Position numbers and translations under genes: made by a program | Shown: piece after piece, positions 1 to 13,100 of the stretch | Position numbering within the stretch: the first letter of the stretch is position 1 | Layout of the letters: each line of letters starts with the position of its first letter | Source: Utricularia gibba | Taxonomy: Eukaryota; Streptophyta; Magnoliopsida; Lamiales; Lentibulariaceae | DNA: 64,000 nucleotides | NCBI GenBank assembly: GCA_002189035.1 | Contig: CM007989.1 | Coordinates: 3,224,001-3,288,000, forward strand | Direction of reading: 5' to 3' | Notes under the pieces: model-generated | Seen by the model: only the letters and a program-made list of their open reading frames with translations | What the model was told of the DNA's origin: nothing | Database searches by the model: none

Positions 1-920
1 TTGAACCTCTTGCAATTTACGTTTCATGAATCCCAATAACTCTGGGTAGAATCTTGGTTATTATGATGTGTGTTCAGAGATTCCAGGGATAGAATGTTTG
101 CTTTCTTTTCATGTGAAAGTTATAAGTTTTGACATGGAATCCCTGCCTAAGACAACCCTCTTTCATCTACACCTGAAATTAATTAGTTTTGGATTTATGG
201 AAAGACAGTGTTGGAACACATGTTTCATTGTCTTGATAATTTTATGAAGTAGACTGCTGCTGAGTGTTATTAACAATTATATATTTTTACTATAACAAAA
301 TTGTGTAGTTTTTTTTGCTTAAGAACAATTTACCTTGTAAAATAGTTTATTGCATTTAATTCAATTTTTCTAATTAGTTTACAAACTTGAACACCTGAAA
401 TCCTTAATACAGGAATTTTTCATGAAATATTGTCGATGTGATGTATTTTGCATTAAATGATCAGATACGTTTCCTTGATCCAGCTGCTGGTTTTCCTCTC
501 TTTCTTGCAGCGAGCTAGCTTTTATATCTCTTAGGAATATTTCACGCCAAGTTGGATTGACATGTTGGCTTCCAGATGAGAATAATAAAGCTAAACCTTC
601 AATAGTTGATATTCTGAAAGATTCTTGGACCTTGAAAATTGACTGTGAAGGTATTTTAATATGAACCATGTATGCCGAATGAGTATTTAATTGCTTATCT
701 TGTTTTGATATTCTAAAGTTATTTTTACTTGAAACAAATTTGGATGTGTATGTATTTTTGCATCTCTGAGTTTTACTGTATGGAATTGAATGGTTCTGGA
801 CCCACTTTTCGGAATTGAGTATATTTTTACAGGGATCTGGAATCATAGACTGCTCGAAGTTCAGATATATATAAATAATACATACATCATGACCATCTGA
901 ATGTATATTAATTCTTGCAG
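1..920. other. Upstream intronic region of the NUP214-type gene, no exon recognised
   Basis: The window opens inside the gene that continues to 5832. This stretch is AT-rich and rich in T-tracts, and I could not identify a coding exon in it with confidence. The first exon I can support begins after the acceptor ending at 920. Upstream beta-propeller exons expected for this family lie outside the window or are too short to see here. Confidence 0.45.
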
Positions 921-3900
921 ACAATGAAAACAATGTGATAGTGGGACTTGCTGTCGATAAGTCATCTCAGAATGAGAATGCTCGATTCACAGTTGGTGAT
1001 AAGGATACGGAAGTCTCGCCCTGCTGTGTTATTGTCTGTTTGACCATTGATGGAAGCATTTCTCTCTTCCACTTCGCTAGGTAATTGCATGCTGATTGCA
1101 CCATTGTTCTTGTCTGATTCAATACTTTAGTGTTGTGATGGCTGCTCTCAACCTTAACATTTTCGATATTGTGCTTCTTCTAGCGCTGTAGGTGTTTTAA
1201 CATCTCAGGAAGTCAGTGACCGTGATGAAGAAGATGATGCTTGTGTTTCAAACAATTCTGAGCTGCCCCAAGTTTCTTCTTTAGGCGACTTTTCTAGGTG
1301 AAAGCATGTTGATTATGCATTGTTAATTTTTTTGATTCAATGTGGTAATGGTACCAGTGGAAGTGTGTGAATTTTTCTTTGTTTTCTCTAGCTCTGCAGA
1401 TGTTTTACCGTTTCAGAAAGGTGGCGGTCATGATGAGGAAGATGGTATTTGTGTTTCAAAGAAGTCTGAGTTGCCCCAAATTTCTTTTATAGGCATTGAC
1501 AAGAAAATAGAACCAGCTCTTTCAACCTCTGAACCTCCCACCCGCATCATAACTGAGCTTGGAACGATGAGTTCTAAATCTAGTACAAGGAATCACTTAC
1601 TGCATCATCCATCAGATGTAAGCTCATTTCTTTTGGTATGCTTCCAATCACCAACGATTTCTATAAGTAAGCTAAATCTTCACAAGTTCGATTTCTGTGG
1701 TCACAACACCATGGGAATGCAGGGAAGCAGAAGCCCACCATCAAAATCCCCTGATGCACAGGACTTCTTAGATGGTACTGGTGGGCCAAGAAAACCTTTT
1801 CAGCCAGAATTCAAGAAAGAATTAGTTCCACCTCCATTCTCATCAAGGCGCCAACACTCTGCAGCCCAGGCACCAAGACGTCTTGGAAATGTACCATGCC
1901 TTTTTAAGCTTTGAATATCATAGAACTGCCCTATTCATAATCATATTTTAGGTGTCCATTATGTGTGATCTATCTAATGTAATATCCTATCTTCAGGTTG
2001 AGGAGATAACACGATCACTAGATAATCTACTTGAAGAGATTGAAGAAAAGGCGGGATTCACAGATTTATCCATCACTGATCAGACAAACTCAATCAAAGA
2101 GTTAGAAGACAGACTGTGCCCCCTTTCTGAAAGATGCAGAATTTGGAGGGTTGATGTTCTGTTCACTTGATAAGAGTTTCTTAGGAGTATCATTGTCCTA
2201 TTTTGATTTATGAGAAAGGACTAAATTTCAAGCATAATGCAAACAAAGATACTTTTTCATCCTATTACTGAAGTTGGCCTCCTTATTTTGTAGGAATCAG
2301 TGGATGACAAGCTAATAGAGGTCAAAGATCTTCTTGATAAAACAGCGCAAGGTATGCTCCTGCTATTTGTTTGTTAATCATGTAATTAAGATCATTAACT
2401 CCCCATTATTTCATGGAATCCAATGGAAGTTAGCTTGTCGTCCTTGGATATGCACTTGTTTCATAGTTCAGTTTTATCTCTTGTTTGCAATTTTGTATGA
2501 AGTGGTTAATGTTCTTTCTTGTATATTCCTTTTTTAAATTTAATTGAATGCTTCATGCTATTTCAGTTTTGACGAGGAAGGAAAATATTGAAAAGATCCT
2601 TAGAGAAGCAATGGATAGTCGATACTGGGAGCTTTGGGATGTTCAAGAACTGAGTTGTGAAATGGAATCGAAGCTGAAAAGTATAATGCAAAGAGAACAG
2701 GTTTGGTTTTATTAGTTTGAGCTTTGAAGTCCACTGGAAATTCTATCAAACCATGTCATGTTGTTTTCTGCTTATTTAAGACACATTGAAATAAAATTCA
2801 GGTGCTCACAAGTCAGTTGATTGAGTTGGAGAAGCATTTTAATACATTGGAGTTCAATAAGTTTGGTGAAAATAGGGGGTTGCTGAGTAACCAAATGGTT
2901 TTGCAGAATTTGCCAAGGAATTCAAGGTATTTTCTGAATTTCTCCCCGGTTGTTTTTTTTTTTTTACATCAACAATTAAGTTCGTTTTATGTTAATGTTG
3001 GATAAATAAATTACTGTGGTGGATTAGAATTTTTATAGTTCACACTTAATTGTTTGCAGCCAAGCTAAGTCCTTGCAAAGCCTACGTAACACCATGCATT
3101 CCCAGTTAGAAGCAGCTGAGCATCTTTCAGGATGCCTTTCTGAACAAATGGCTTCTTTGAGAATTGAGTCTTCTGAAAAACATGACATGAAAAGGCAGTT
3201 GTTTGAATGCCTTGATCTCCACCCTTCTAGCAGTAGCCCATCTCCACCACCTGCAAGGGTGTCAAGTACTTCAGCCCAAAACCAGATAGTGAATCGCGAT
3301 AGTTTTGCAAATAGTGAACCAAAAAGTGTTCGGCGGCAGCATTACTCCCTAGATCAAGTAATATCTTTTTATCCTTTTTTTAGTTGTTGAATTTTTGTAA
3401 TTTAAATGCATTATTCCCTAGGTCAATAAATTTGGGATGTTCTACATTAAAAAATGGAGTATAAATAGCGTGTTCCATGAATCACTGAAAACTATTTGTA
3501 ATAGCTTGACTGCTGCTTCTAAATTTGCTCAAGTGCTCCTTGATGATTTGGATAATTTCATAATAAAAACCTTATTCAGTTCAAAAAAATACCGGATATT
3601 GTTGGTTGATAGGTTCACCAATTTCTTCTGTTTAGCTTGTGTTTAATCTTTGTTACGATGTCAACTGTCAACTGGTTTTGAACTTGAGTACAGAATGCTG
3701 AACTTTATATATCGAATTGAGTGTCCAGCATTGAGTAATGAATGCTGGACACTGCATAGAAGGTGAAACATCTCAATTGGTTTCATGATAGAATCCTTTT
3801 GTAGGCCGTGAACTTTGTGACACTGCATTTTCTTTCTTTTCTAATTTTCTCTATGCTTAGGAGAATGTCTTCTAAAAATTATCCTTTTTTGCATCTATTA

Positions 3901-5832
3901 CAACTCTAACAGAGCTGGACAAGTGTAGAGATGCCAAAGACCACCGTGAAGAGGATGTCGAAAGTAAACTATGAGAAAGGCCGTTCACATAGTGTTTATG
4001 GGAATGGTGATAACCAGCAAGGGATTCTTGACCTGAAAAGGAAGACAGAAACCCGTTCTCCTTACAGTGTATCTGGAAACTCTTCAATCCGTTTCAGAGC
4101 CAGAGGTAGATGACCTTTCGTAATTGTAGTAGATTTTTTGAAGTTTAAAATTGATTATAAGCATAACTACAAAAGTTTTGACAATCTGAACTTGTGCAGG
4201 TAGCACAGATGTACCTGGAGAACGTTTCAGTGAGAACTCATCTAGATCGTCTGGCCAAAGTGATCTTCCTAATCTTAAATTTAAAGAGCCATCCAGTCTA
4301 AGCTTTCCTTCATTGCCACTTGGAAATGTTCAAAGTGGTGAAGCACCTCGGCTTTCAATTGATGAAACATCAAAGAGCAGTGTGTCCTCTAATGAAAAGA
4401 TCTATTCCGTCCTTGCAGTTGACTCCAAGCTTGGTCAAAATTCTGATACCGTCACACATTCCTTGTTGACCCCGTATCATGTAGCTCCTACCCCGGGCAT
4501 CAGTGTAGCTGAAAGTAGAGAGTCAATACTGCATCATGGGAAGCTTTCTTCGAACTTGTCATTGCTAAATAGCAAGAGCAATCTTTCATCAGAGCCCTCT
4601 GCTTTGAAATCTCTCAGTTCAGAATCTCTTGCATCACGTCCCTCAAATGTGATGCTTGACTCGAAAAGAGAAAGCCCCCCCTCCTTGGTGAAAAATGCAG
4701 TGCCTCCTAGTCCATCAGAAACAGTAAGCAGTTCTACTGGACCACAGGTTCCTCAGATGGTATTGCCGACTTCCGAATCCCTTTCAAAATCTAAAACCAC
4801 CCCTTCTTCTGCACCTTCTTTGTGGTCAGCTAATTCAGGACATCAGAGTCCAGATGTACCTAGTGGTTCTGTCACATTTTCTCATGTATCAGAGCTTCCT
4901 ACCACATCCACATCTCGGGATGTGTCACATGGAGGGTTCCTTGGGCCTGAACAAAATGTTGCTCCTGATCAAGTGGAGGAAATGGAAGAGGAAGCCCCTG
5001 AGGCATCTAGGGCAGTTGATATCTCATTAGGGGGCCTTGGTAGCTTTGGTATTGGTTCAAAGCCAAGCTCCACGCCCCAAGACACCAAAATTCCCTTTGG
5101 TGTGACTTTGAACACTACTAGTCTGGCATTTAGTACCTTCCCATCGTACAGCATGCCTACTTCTGGTGGTGAGTTTTTTCGACCTGCATCTTTCAACTTC
5201 GCATCACTACAGCCTCCAGCCCCGTGCAATCAGCTCCAGCACCTAACATCTCTAGCGGATTTAATACTGGCATGCCTGGTCATTCTTCCGGTGCTGGAGG
5301 ATTTGGGCAACCATCAGCGATTGGAGCAGGCCAACAAGCAATAGGATCCATGCTTGGTGCATTTGGACAGTCTAGGCAGCTTGGACCTGGTCTTCCCGGA
5401 AGCAGTTTCACATTAGCCAGTGAGTTTGGTGCACCAACAGGAGGGGCGCCCGTTGCTTCTGGTGGATTTGCTGGTCTTTCAAGGGGTTTTGGAGGATTCG
5501 CTGCAGCTGCTAGTGGTGGACGCGGATTTTCTGCTGCTGCAACAGCTTCTCAAGTTGCAGGTGGGTGCATACATGATGCTTACATTTTTATCTGTATGCC
5601 CGTTGCATTGTTTTTCTAAAATTGCCTTGGATTGTATACTTGCTTCTTGGCTGAGTTGGGAATTACTGAAAATAGAGATATAACGCATTATTTTCTATGA
5701 CATGAAGCTGGAGGATTCGGAGCTTTTAGCAGCAACCAACAAGCTGGAGCCAGCGGAGGTTTCTCTGCATTCGGTGGGAATGTTGGAGTTAAGAGGCCTC
5801 CCTCTGAACTATTGACGCAGATGAGGAAGTAA
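921..5832 (+). CDS. NUP214: NUP214-type nuclear pore protein (plant LNO1 family), 5'-partial
   Basis: Component of the cytoplasmic face of the nuclear pore, acting in mRNA export. Exons I support: 921-1080, 1184-1297, 1392-1617, 1723-1890, 1997-2149, 2294-2351, 2567-2700, 2802-2926, 3060-3357, 3913-4105, 4200-5560, 5708-5832. The first exons encode the end of the N-terminal propeller (VSPCCVIVCLT, then LFHF). A central helical/coiled-coil part follows (EEITRSLDNLLEEIEE; QSLRNTMHSQLEAAEHLS), then a Ser/Pro-rich region and C-terminal FG repeats (GGFGQP, GAFGQS, RGFGGF). The protein ends in QMRK, as in plant relatives, with the stop at 5830-5832. In 5220-5223 a C-run is one base short of what the FG-region frame needs. 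The 1184-1297 and 1392-1500 exon segments are duplicates of each other. The 5' end is missing. Confidence 0.85.
1081..1500 (+). repeat. Tandem intron-plus-exon duplication inside the NUP214-type gene
   Basis: The segment 1081-1297 (intron plus exon) is repeated at about 1298-1500. Both introns share a GCATG.TGATT core and a later TGATTCAAT, and both exons encode an acidic block followed by CVS..SELPQ(V/I)S. Copy 1 reads DEEDDACVSNNSELPQVS and copy 2 reads DEEDGICVSKKSELPQIS. The copies are diverged, so the duplication is not recent, and the exons use the same phase, so the reading frame is kept. Confidence 0.8.
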
Positions 5833-6334
5833 GTATTGGCTTTAGGCTTGGAAATGCAAATGAGCTGGCAGACAATGCTGCGGCCTGGAAAGCACGAGAG
5901 AGAATGCACTTCAGTTTTTCTTCTTGCCAGTACTCCATTTTTATTTGAAGTCAGTTGATCAAGCAAGAAGACTGCAGTTGCATCAATGGCACTGATTCGA
6001 ACCCGCATTTACTGGGAGTTTTTACTCCATTCACAGTATTTCCTCTGGGTTTACACAATTTTTTTTGGTATAGACACATCTATAATGAATTTTATTTTTA
6101 AAGAAATGTTTAACAAAAGGTAGGAAATATATTCATGTGCCGCAAGCAGCCTAGTATCTTAATAATGAACTATGATCACTAGTCATTCATTGAATCTGAA
6201 CCAGAAATTTGGTGTCTTCCCTTGTCGTGCGGTTCGGTTTATTGACCTGTTTACAAGTGTTTTCCTTTGGAAGGTCCATATCAGATAAGCTTGTTGACTG
6301 TTGGATGACTCATAACTTTCTTACATTTAGCAGA

Positions 6335-7800
6335 TAAGCTTTTCTCTGCAGCATGTTATTGCATGGCCTAACTTCAAGTGAAAGCCAAGGAGATCTTGAG
6401 GTAATGTAGCTCTGATACTTGCTGATTAATTTTCCTTAATGAGAAGTCATCATTGAAATAATTTTAGAAGCCTCTATATTAGCAAACCTTAAAAATTCAT
6501 AATATCCTCTAGCTGTCTTTTGTGCTGCAAGTGTTCTGACACGTGATGAAGGATCAAAATCAATGCAAGGAGGAGGTGTTGGTATTCATTTTTTTGGTTT
6601 ATGTGCATGAAACGTCTAGTTTTTTGGTGGGTTTCATCTTCCTGTTCTTTTCCATGGAGTGTCATTGAGGATCCTGCTTAGACTTCTGCGATGTTTCCAT
6701 GAACTTGTGGCCCCAATGCCATCGTTTGGAGGGGCAGTCATTGATGCATCATATGGTGAGGTACCTCCTGGCACTCGCTTCATCGGTGAAAAGCAAAGAT
6801 GGAAAAGCCATTACATTTGAGTCTGTCATCCAATTATTCTGAAACTGCTGTGGCATGGCTCTTATTTGATTGAGTTGATTTTGGTGAAAATTACACACCA
6901 TACGCGATTGAGTTGGTTGCTCTACTCCTAGGAGAGAGAGAGTCTGCTGCGTACAATAAATCCACTGATATAGGAAAGAATATGCAGCATTGTGACCTCC
7001 TAAGCCAGAGAATCTGACTTTCATACTTCAGTGAGTTAGATGAAATGCACAAATGCCTAATATTTGCAGCAGAGGGACTAAAATCCGGAGCATAATCCGT
7101 TGACTATATTCCCTGCTGCTGCAATATCCGAGATTGAAGATGTTGAAAAAAATGAGGCCCATGATTACAGTTGGGTTTGCCATGAAATGCTTGCCAAGGT
7201 TCTTGATCCACAGATGGGTTTGTTAAGGGGCTAGAGGCGAACATTAGAGAGCAAAGTGTTCCAAATTAGAGCAATCCGAGGAGCCAAGTTGCAGTGGTTC
7301 TTAAACGCTTAACGCAGTTTGTGGAGAAGCAGTGCATTGGGGCACAGGTAGTTCGTCTATTCATCATACACATTCCCTGAATAGTTTGCTAATTTCCTAA
7401 GCAAAAGCATCTTTTGAACCATAATGCAACCTTGGCTGAAAATCTATCTAAAGCTGGTGGAGGTGCCTCCTCCCAGCTTGACTGAATCTGAGGCTTCATC
7501 TTACATAGACTCAGGCATGAATGTAACAGCCTTCAGCATGTAAATTTCCAACTCAAGAAAGTGATCGATCAAATAAGAAGCAGTGGAAGCCTAGACATAG
7601 AAGCTATAAAAGCCAAAGCTCAAATAGGGAACGAAGCAGAGATGAATGATTTGCTGGTGCTCCTTGGACGAGAACAGAGCAAGGTGGACAAACTTAATGG
7701 GTGGCTGACTGAACTTGGGGAGGATGCTGACAAATTGCTGGCAGAAAATGGTGAAGAAATGGAGCTCCACGATGATGATAAAGGCAAAGAACCAAGATGA
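6335..7800 (+). pseudogene. Decayed copy of golgin candidate 6 / p115 (Uso1-type vesicle tether)
   Basis: Fragments in three frames follow the order of the plant p115 homologue MAG4/golgin candidate 6, a Golgi vesicle-tethering factor with an armadillo head and a coiled-coil tail. Recognisable pieces: SMLLHGLTSSESQGDLE near 6350-6405; ALASSVKSKDGKAITFES near 6770-6825; AAYNKSTDIGK near 6945-6985; FSELDEMHKC near 7027-7055; LEANIREQSVPN near 7225-7265; KRLTQFVEKQCIGAQ near 7300-7347; and an open C-terminal stretch 7561-7800 (EAEMNDLLVLLGREQSKVDK, LGEDADKLL) ending in an acidic tail. Frameshifts and stops separate the pieces. Some introns may remain, so it is probably a duplicated fragment rather than a clean retrocopy. 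The N-terminal half of the parent gene is absent. Confidence 0.75.
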
Positions 7801-8518
7801 AATGAACACCCTTCGGTGCTGTAACTCATTTGCAATTATCTGATCGTTCTACTCTGCTAATCCAAATCTTTTCACTCGTCACTTTCCATCTGTAAAGTTC
7901 AGTAATGCATATGAATTCTTTTATCCTTTCCTTGTGCAGGCGACCCTGCAACTGCAACCATTATCCAGTCGTCAAGTGACTTACGTGTCAAACAATGGCT
8001 CCGACTCAGGAGAACAAGTACTCAGCTTCGGCCAAAAGCACCGGTTTGCGGACATGACGTGGTAGTTATCCGACCCAAAATCGGATCGTCTATCGAATCG
8101 ACGATGGAGCTCCCGACAGCACACCGGCGTAGGGCCACACAAGCGCCTCTCTCGAGACGGGCAGGGAAACAAAAGAACACCCTGTCAAAAAAAATTCATT
8201 TTACAGAGACGGAGGAATCTTTGCACGCTGCAGATGCCAGATGTGCTAACGCCAAGCCAGGAACTTGAACACACATCAAAGAATCAACCAAAACGAACCT
8301 CGTTTTTGTGGGTTGGTCAAATCCGATGTGGGTGAAGTCGGAGACAAGATGGAAGCCGAGGGTACAGCTCAAATTCCATTATTTGTCGACATGCAATTCA
8401 ATCAGGCACACAAAATTACAGATCCCCGTGACTGCTTTTACAGAGCAACACATGGTGATAGATAATGTTCTGCAATCGAATGCTGGCTGGAACAGGGATC
8501 GGGGACCCCAACTGGTTT
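7801..8518. other. Intergenic region, no gene seen
   Basis: Lies between the p115-like pseudogene and the protease stop codon. Short ORFs on both strands show no recognisable protein. It probably contains the 3' UTR of the protease gene on the minus strand. Confidence 0.5.
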
Positions 8519-10172
8519 TTAGCTGCAAAGCTCACGGGCCACCCCGACCCTTGAATTGGGGCCGTCGATCAGAATGCGGTGGTTCTGTTGCTGGAAGCTG
8601 GCGATGACGTTGAGGCCGGAGTCGATACCCTCGGCTGCCGCGGCCATTGCTAAGCAGGAGGTGGTCCCAGCTGTGCTATGGATGAGGAAATTGTCCTGTG
8701 GCAGTGTGACGTTCATGCCGGAGAACATGAACGTCAGCGTCGGAACGACGACTGGGACCGTGTAGCATGTGTCGAAACCGCCCAAGGAGGACACCGTCGC
8801 GTTCCCCATCCTCCGCCGGATCTCGTCCCGCACCGCCACGTACGCCGGCTTCACCAGGGTCGTGAACATTGTTCCTGAGAAACAGTTTATAAAATAGCAA
8901 ATTTTTAAAATGCCAATCCCATCACAGCGCAAGTCTCAGCCAACATTACCTGAGTCCAAGACGGTGCCGTTGCCGGAGACGGGATCGTAACGGAGGGCAG
9001 TGGGGCTGATGTTAACGACTCTTCCTCCAACTCTGATTCCAAGGAGATCGACGTAGTACAGAGACGATCGTCTCGGATTCCTTAACAACGGGGTCGTTTT
9101 AATTCGTATGGGCTGCGACACTGGCCCCAGCCGCAGCGATCCAGTGAAATTCAAGGATTTGTAGCCTGGGAGACAATAAGAGAACGTCGATTTATAAATT
9201 CCGGCGGCTTGGGATATCAGAGAAAGCGGTCCCCTCCCTAGTCCGAGCAGCCCCTGCGCCGGGAATGAAGTGCCATTTGTTTGGCGGACACACCCGAAGG
9301 TGTATCCGGGGATGGAGTCCGAGAGAGGGATACGGTGTCATGCGACACAGTCGCCGAGATGACGGAGCTGCCGTACGTCACGTTGGTGCCGCAGACGGCG
9401 CCACCGCCGCTGCAACTCGGGTTGGGCACCTGCGGAAATTAAAATGTTTAAAAATCAATTTATAAAAATTACAGACAATTTCTCACTAATTTTTCATATT
9501 TATTTAAAATCTTTACTGTAATTATTTTGTTACCACAGTAACTTATGCAAGATAAAAAGTAACACGTATATTTCTGAAAAAAAAGACAAAAAAACAACCA
9601 TTGAATAACAAATTTTCACACACACGGCCCCAACGCCAGCTAAGACGCTACGCTCTTCAGCAGGCGGCGGCGCGTGAGCGAGTAGAGTGACCCAGAGAAA
9701 ACCAATCCGTAAAAAAAGAAAACCGCAAACAACTAACCTTAGCGCATTGCGACGTTCCACATCGTACAGCTTGAAAAGTGGAAGATTTAGCCTTGTCAAA
9801 GGTAGTGGAGGTGCAGCCGGCACAGCCGGAGCATGGAATCCAGGCGACGTCGACGCTGGTATCCACGGCGGTAAACAGAGTCTGCGGAGGGGTTCCGATT
9901 TTGATCTTCACAACGTATGTTGGGTTCCTCATCGCCGCCCTGGCGGAGCCAAGAGGGACGTCGGAGCGAGCGGTGGCGAGACTGGAAAGGTACAGGAACC
10001 TGGCCGCGTCAGAGGATTGCATTTGGAGTACGAATTCCTCCCACGACCACGACGGCGTAGCCGCGTGGAAAACCCGGAGGTCGGTGGGCACTTGAGCTCC
10101 CACTGCGACGGAGGAGAGAATTAGAGTGAGGGACAGAAGAAGGGAGTTCATGGCGACGGTCGACGGAGCCAC
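8519..10172 (-). CDS. AED3-like secreted aspartic protease (pepsin family A1, nepenthesin-type)
   Basis: Three exons: 9738-10172, 8950-9429, 8519-8874, with GT-AG junctions (CTAAG|GTTAGT; TCCGCAG|GTG; TCAG|GTAATG). The N-terminus is a hydrophobic secretion signal. Either the first ATG at 10172 or the in-frame ATG at 10151 (MNSLLLSLTLILSS) may be used; the second gives the cleaner signal peptide. The first catalytic motif is DTSVDVAW, the second is LDSGT across the exon 2/3 junction. Paired cysteines (CSGCAGC) and the C-terminal IHSTAGTTSCLAM and QQQNHRILID motifs match Arabidopsis AED3, an apoplastic protease linked to immunity and cell death. Exon 2 needs one extra base near 9319-9320 (a CC/GG pair) to keep frame between SHDTVSLS and GYTFGCV. 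With it, all phases close at about 423 residues. Confidence 0.85.
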
Positions 10173-13100
10173 TGCAAACCGGTGTGCTGGTGCAAGGCGT
10201 GACCCTTGGGGGATGGGTGGCTTATATACAAGGGGGATAGTGGCAACCCTAAAATTACTAAAACAACCTCATCACCCTAACCAAGTTCTCATTTTCACAC
10301 ACAACCTTCCTTTAATCATGCCACATGATTCAACTTACATACAGTTTCTATTTTTGTAGAAAATAATTAACAAAATTAAAATAAAAATATCTTAAATTTA
10401 GATCAGTATACAGGTTTAACACTTCAAATTTTAAAATTATAAAAAATACTTCAAATTATCAAAATCATGTAACGAAAATCCAAACAATTTTCAAAATTTT
10501 TATAAAATGAACCGTCTTTGATTTCAAATCCAACAAAATTTTATATTAAAATTTTTTGTATCCATATATGAAGTTTAGTGAATAAAATGATATCTATGTT
10601 AGGGTTATATTGTGCTTGCGTCTCACATAATTTAAAGTGATAATGGTTATATCGCGTTCACATCTGATATAATTCAAAATGATGATGATTATATCGCATC
10701 TCATATGTCGCACCATTATAACAACATTATGGTCCAATTAGTTTTGATAATATGAAGGGTTAAATAGAAAATTTTATAAATTTAAAAACAAAATATTTAC
10801 AAAAGAATAAGTAGAGAGATCTAAGATTCAATTTTGAAACTTAAAGATTAAATTATTTATATTAACCGTAATTTGAGTATCAACTACAAACTACATTCAA
10901 TAATTAAATTAATAATTATTTGCATTGTATAACAAAATTATTTTTGTAATATTTTTTCAAAAATAGAAATTGTTTTCCATCATTCTACATGTTACATTTT
11001 TAACAAAGTTGAATGTGTCCAAAGAGCATGCAATAAGCATCTTACGCAGTGGCGCATTTGTGGAATGGCATGTGGGCTGTGCGGGTGTTGGTGAAAAGGG
11101 ATGCCATCCCATCATGGATCCTGCATGTGAACTCCCCCATCACCCCATGCCCATTTACGATTTTACCCCCAACACCAGCACGCCGTAAAAAGAGTGTTTC
11201 CTTGTCCGGTGTTGATAATGGAGGACTATTTATAATGGACATAGCAGACACTCCGGCAGCGCCGCGAGTCGGCGGCCCACGGCCACAAAGTACAAGATCG
11301 GTGAGCAATGTAACAGCTGGCCCAGCCCACCATCATTTCTTCACAAGCATTATGCAGCTATGTTGCACGATTCCTTGGATGAATCTACTTATCTTATCTT
11401 TGGATGAATCTACTCTGGAGATAAATATGGGGTGAATTTGAAAAGTAACTATCTTATTATTATTGTGTACGAAAAATAACCATACTAAATATAAAATTTT
11501 GATATCTGTATAAAAGAGAATGTGAAGATGATTACCTTTTAAAATTGATTGATAGATATGCTAGAATAAAAGATTGATAAGTTTTACAATGTCACATTAT
11601 ATATAGAATAACAAGAGAATGGTAATGAGAGTGGAATCACCTATAAATACTTTGATTTAAAGTTAAATGTTGAATTTAATGTTTAGGTGAGTACAATTCA
11701 TGCATATTTTGTCACATTGAAATATTATATTGTATTGGTTCATGTTTGTTGACATTACCTTTTCGATATTCATGAATATTTTTAATTTAATTATTATATT
11801 TAATAAATTAATTTTATTATAAAATATGTATATATTTTAAAATATTACAATCTAAAAAATCAAATTATTGCAATGAAGTATTCTCCCATCCATTTTAGTG
11901 CAACCTAGTTATGGAGGAAGGAATAGCAGAACAGGACACCAAATGAAGCCCACAGCTCATCTAAAACTTGCAATTATTTTGCTCCTTCTTGATCCCTGTA
12001 ATTACTTGCTTTGTCTTGAACGCAGTGCTGTAATCACAGAATGGCGTTGGTTCCCGAATACGCTGATAACTAACTGCCTGGCTCCCGGATTCAGAAACAA
12101 AAGTGATGCAAAAGCAAAGCACTGAGCCCACCCGCAGTTTCCCTTTCTCCCCAAGACAAACTAACTACTCCACCGCAAGCCCCCCACGTAGCCGTCTTCT
12201 GTCTTAGCAGCCAAGAACACCTTCATGCCCTATCCTGAAAGCCAGACAGGTGTGGCGTAACATGATGCACCAGACGAGTGTTCCAAGCGTAGCGGGAGAG
12301 AGTAGTGAGGTAAAAAAGAAAAGAAAAAACAAGGGTGGAGGCGCACTTAGCCGTCAAGTTTCGAGAACGTAAAAACTTTGACAGGCACTGGAGTGAACTG
12401 CATTAAAGAATTCTTGCATTGAAGGCTAAGTTTTGGATGGGGTGCCATGGTTTCAATTGGAAGTTTCTTTGCAGAACACCCTACTTCCCCAAAAAAAACG
12501 TTCTGTGTCAAGGGGACACCGTAACCATCAAATAGAGTTACATTCAAGACACCAGGATGCATCACACTGCAAGCCTCCGTATTGCGTATCGCCAGGTGAA
12601 CGGCTGCCCGCTTGACACGTGGTGGCTTTCACCCCAGACCTCCCTAATCACAGACACAGCGGTTAACCATTTGATTAGCTGTCCCTAATCATTCTCCACG
12701 AAAAACCACCCAAAAAACACACCCTAATCATGGTTAAGTAGGGATTAAATAAAGTAAGATTTGTTCTTCATTACCACCAATGACCATCTACACAAAATCT
12801 CCATCTTTGTTTGTTCATGTAATGTATTAGAACAAACAATTTCATATTGAATTCTTAATTTCAATATACTATCATAACGTTTGTCTAATGTTATGTTTGG
12901 GTGGTTAAGATGAATTTCATATTAGTCTAAGTTTCAGTTAAAAACAAATAAAAAAAAGAATTGTATCAAGCTTAGACGATAAAAATTAAATCAATTTAGT
13001 ATCTTAACACTAATTATAATCACAAAAAAATAAATTTTAACCAGATAAAAAATCAGTTTGACTCAAGGTCGAGTATTAAAACAAACAATCTCACATCAAA

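Noticed and set aside
7561-7800. Small intact gene of 79 aa
   Set aside because: It is the open C-terminal end of the p115-like pseudogene, continuous with frame-broken upstream fragments.
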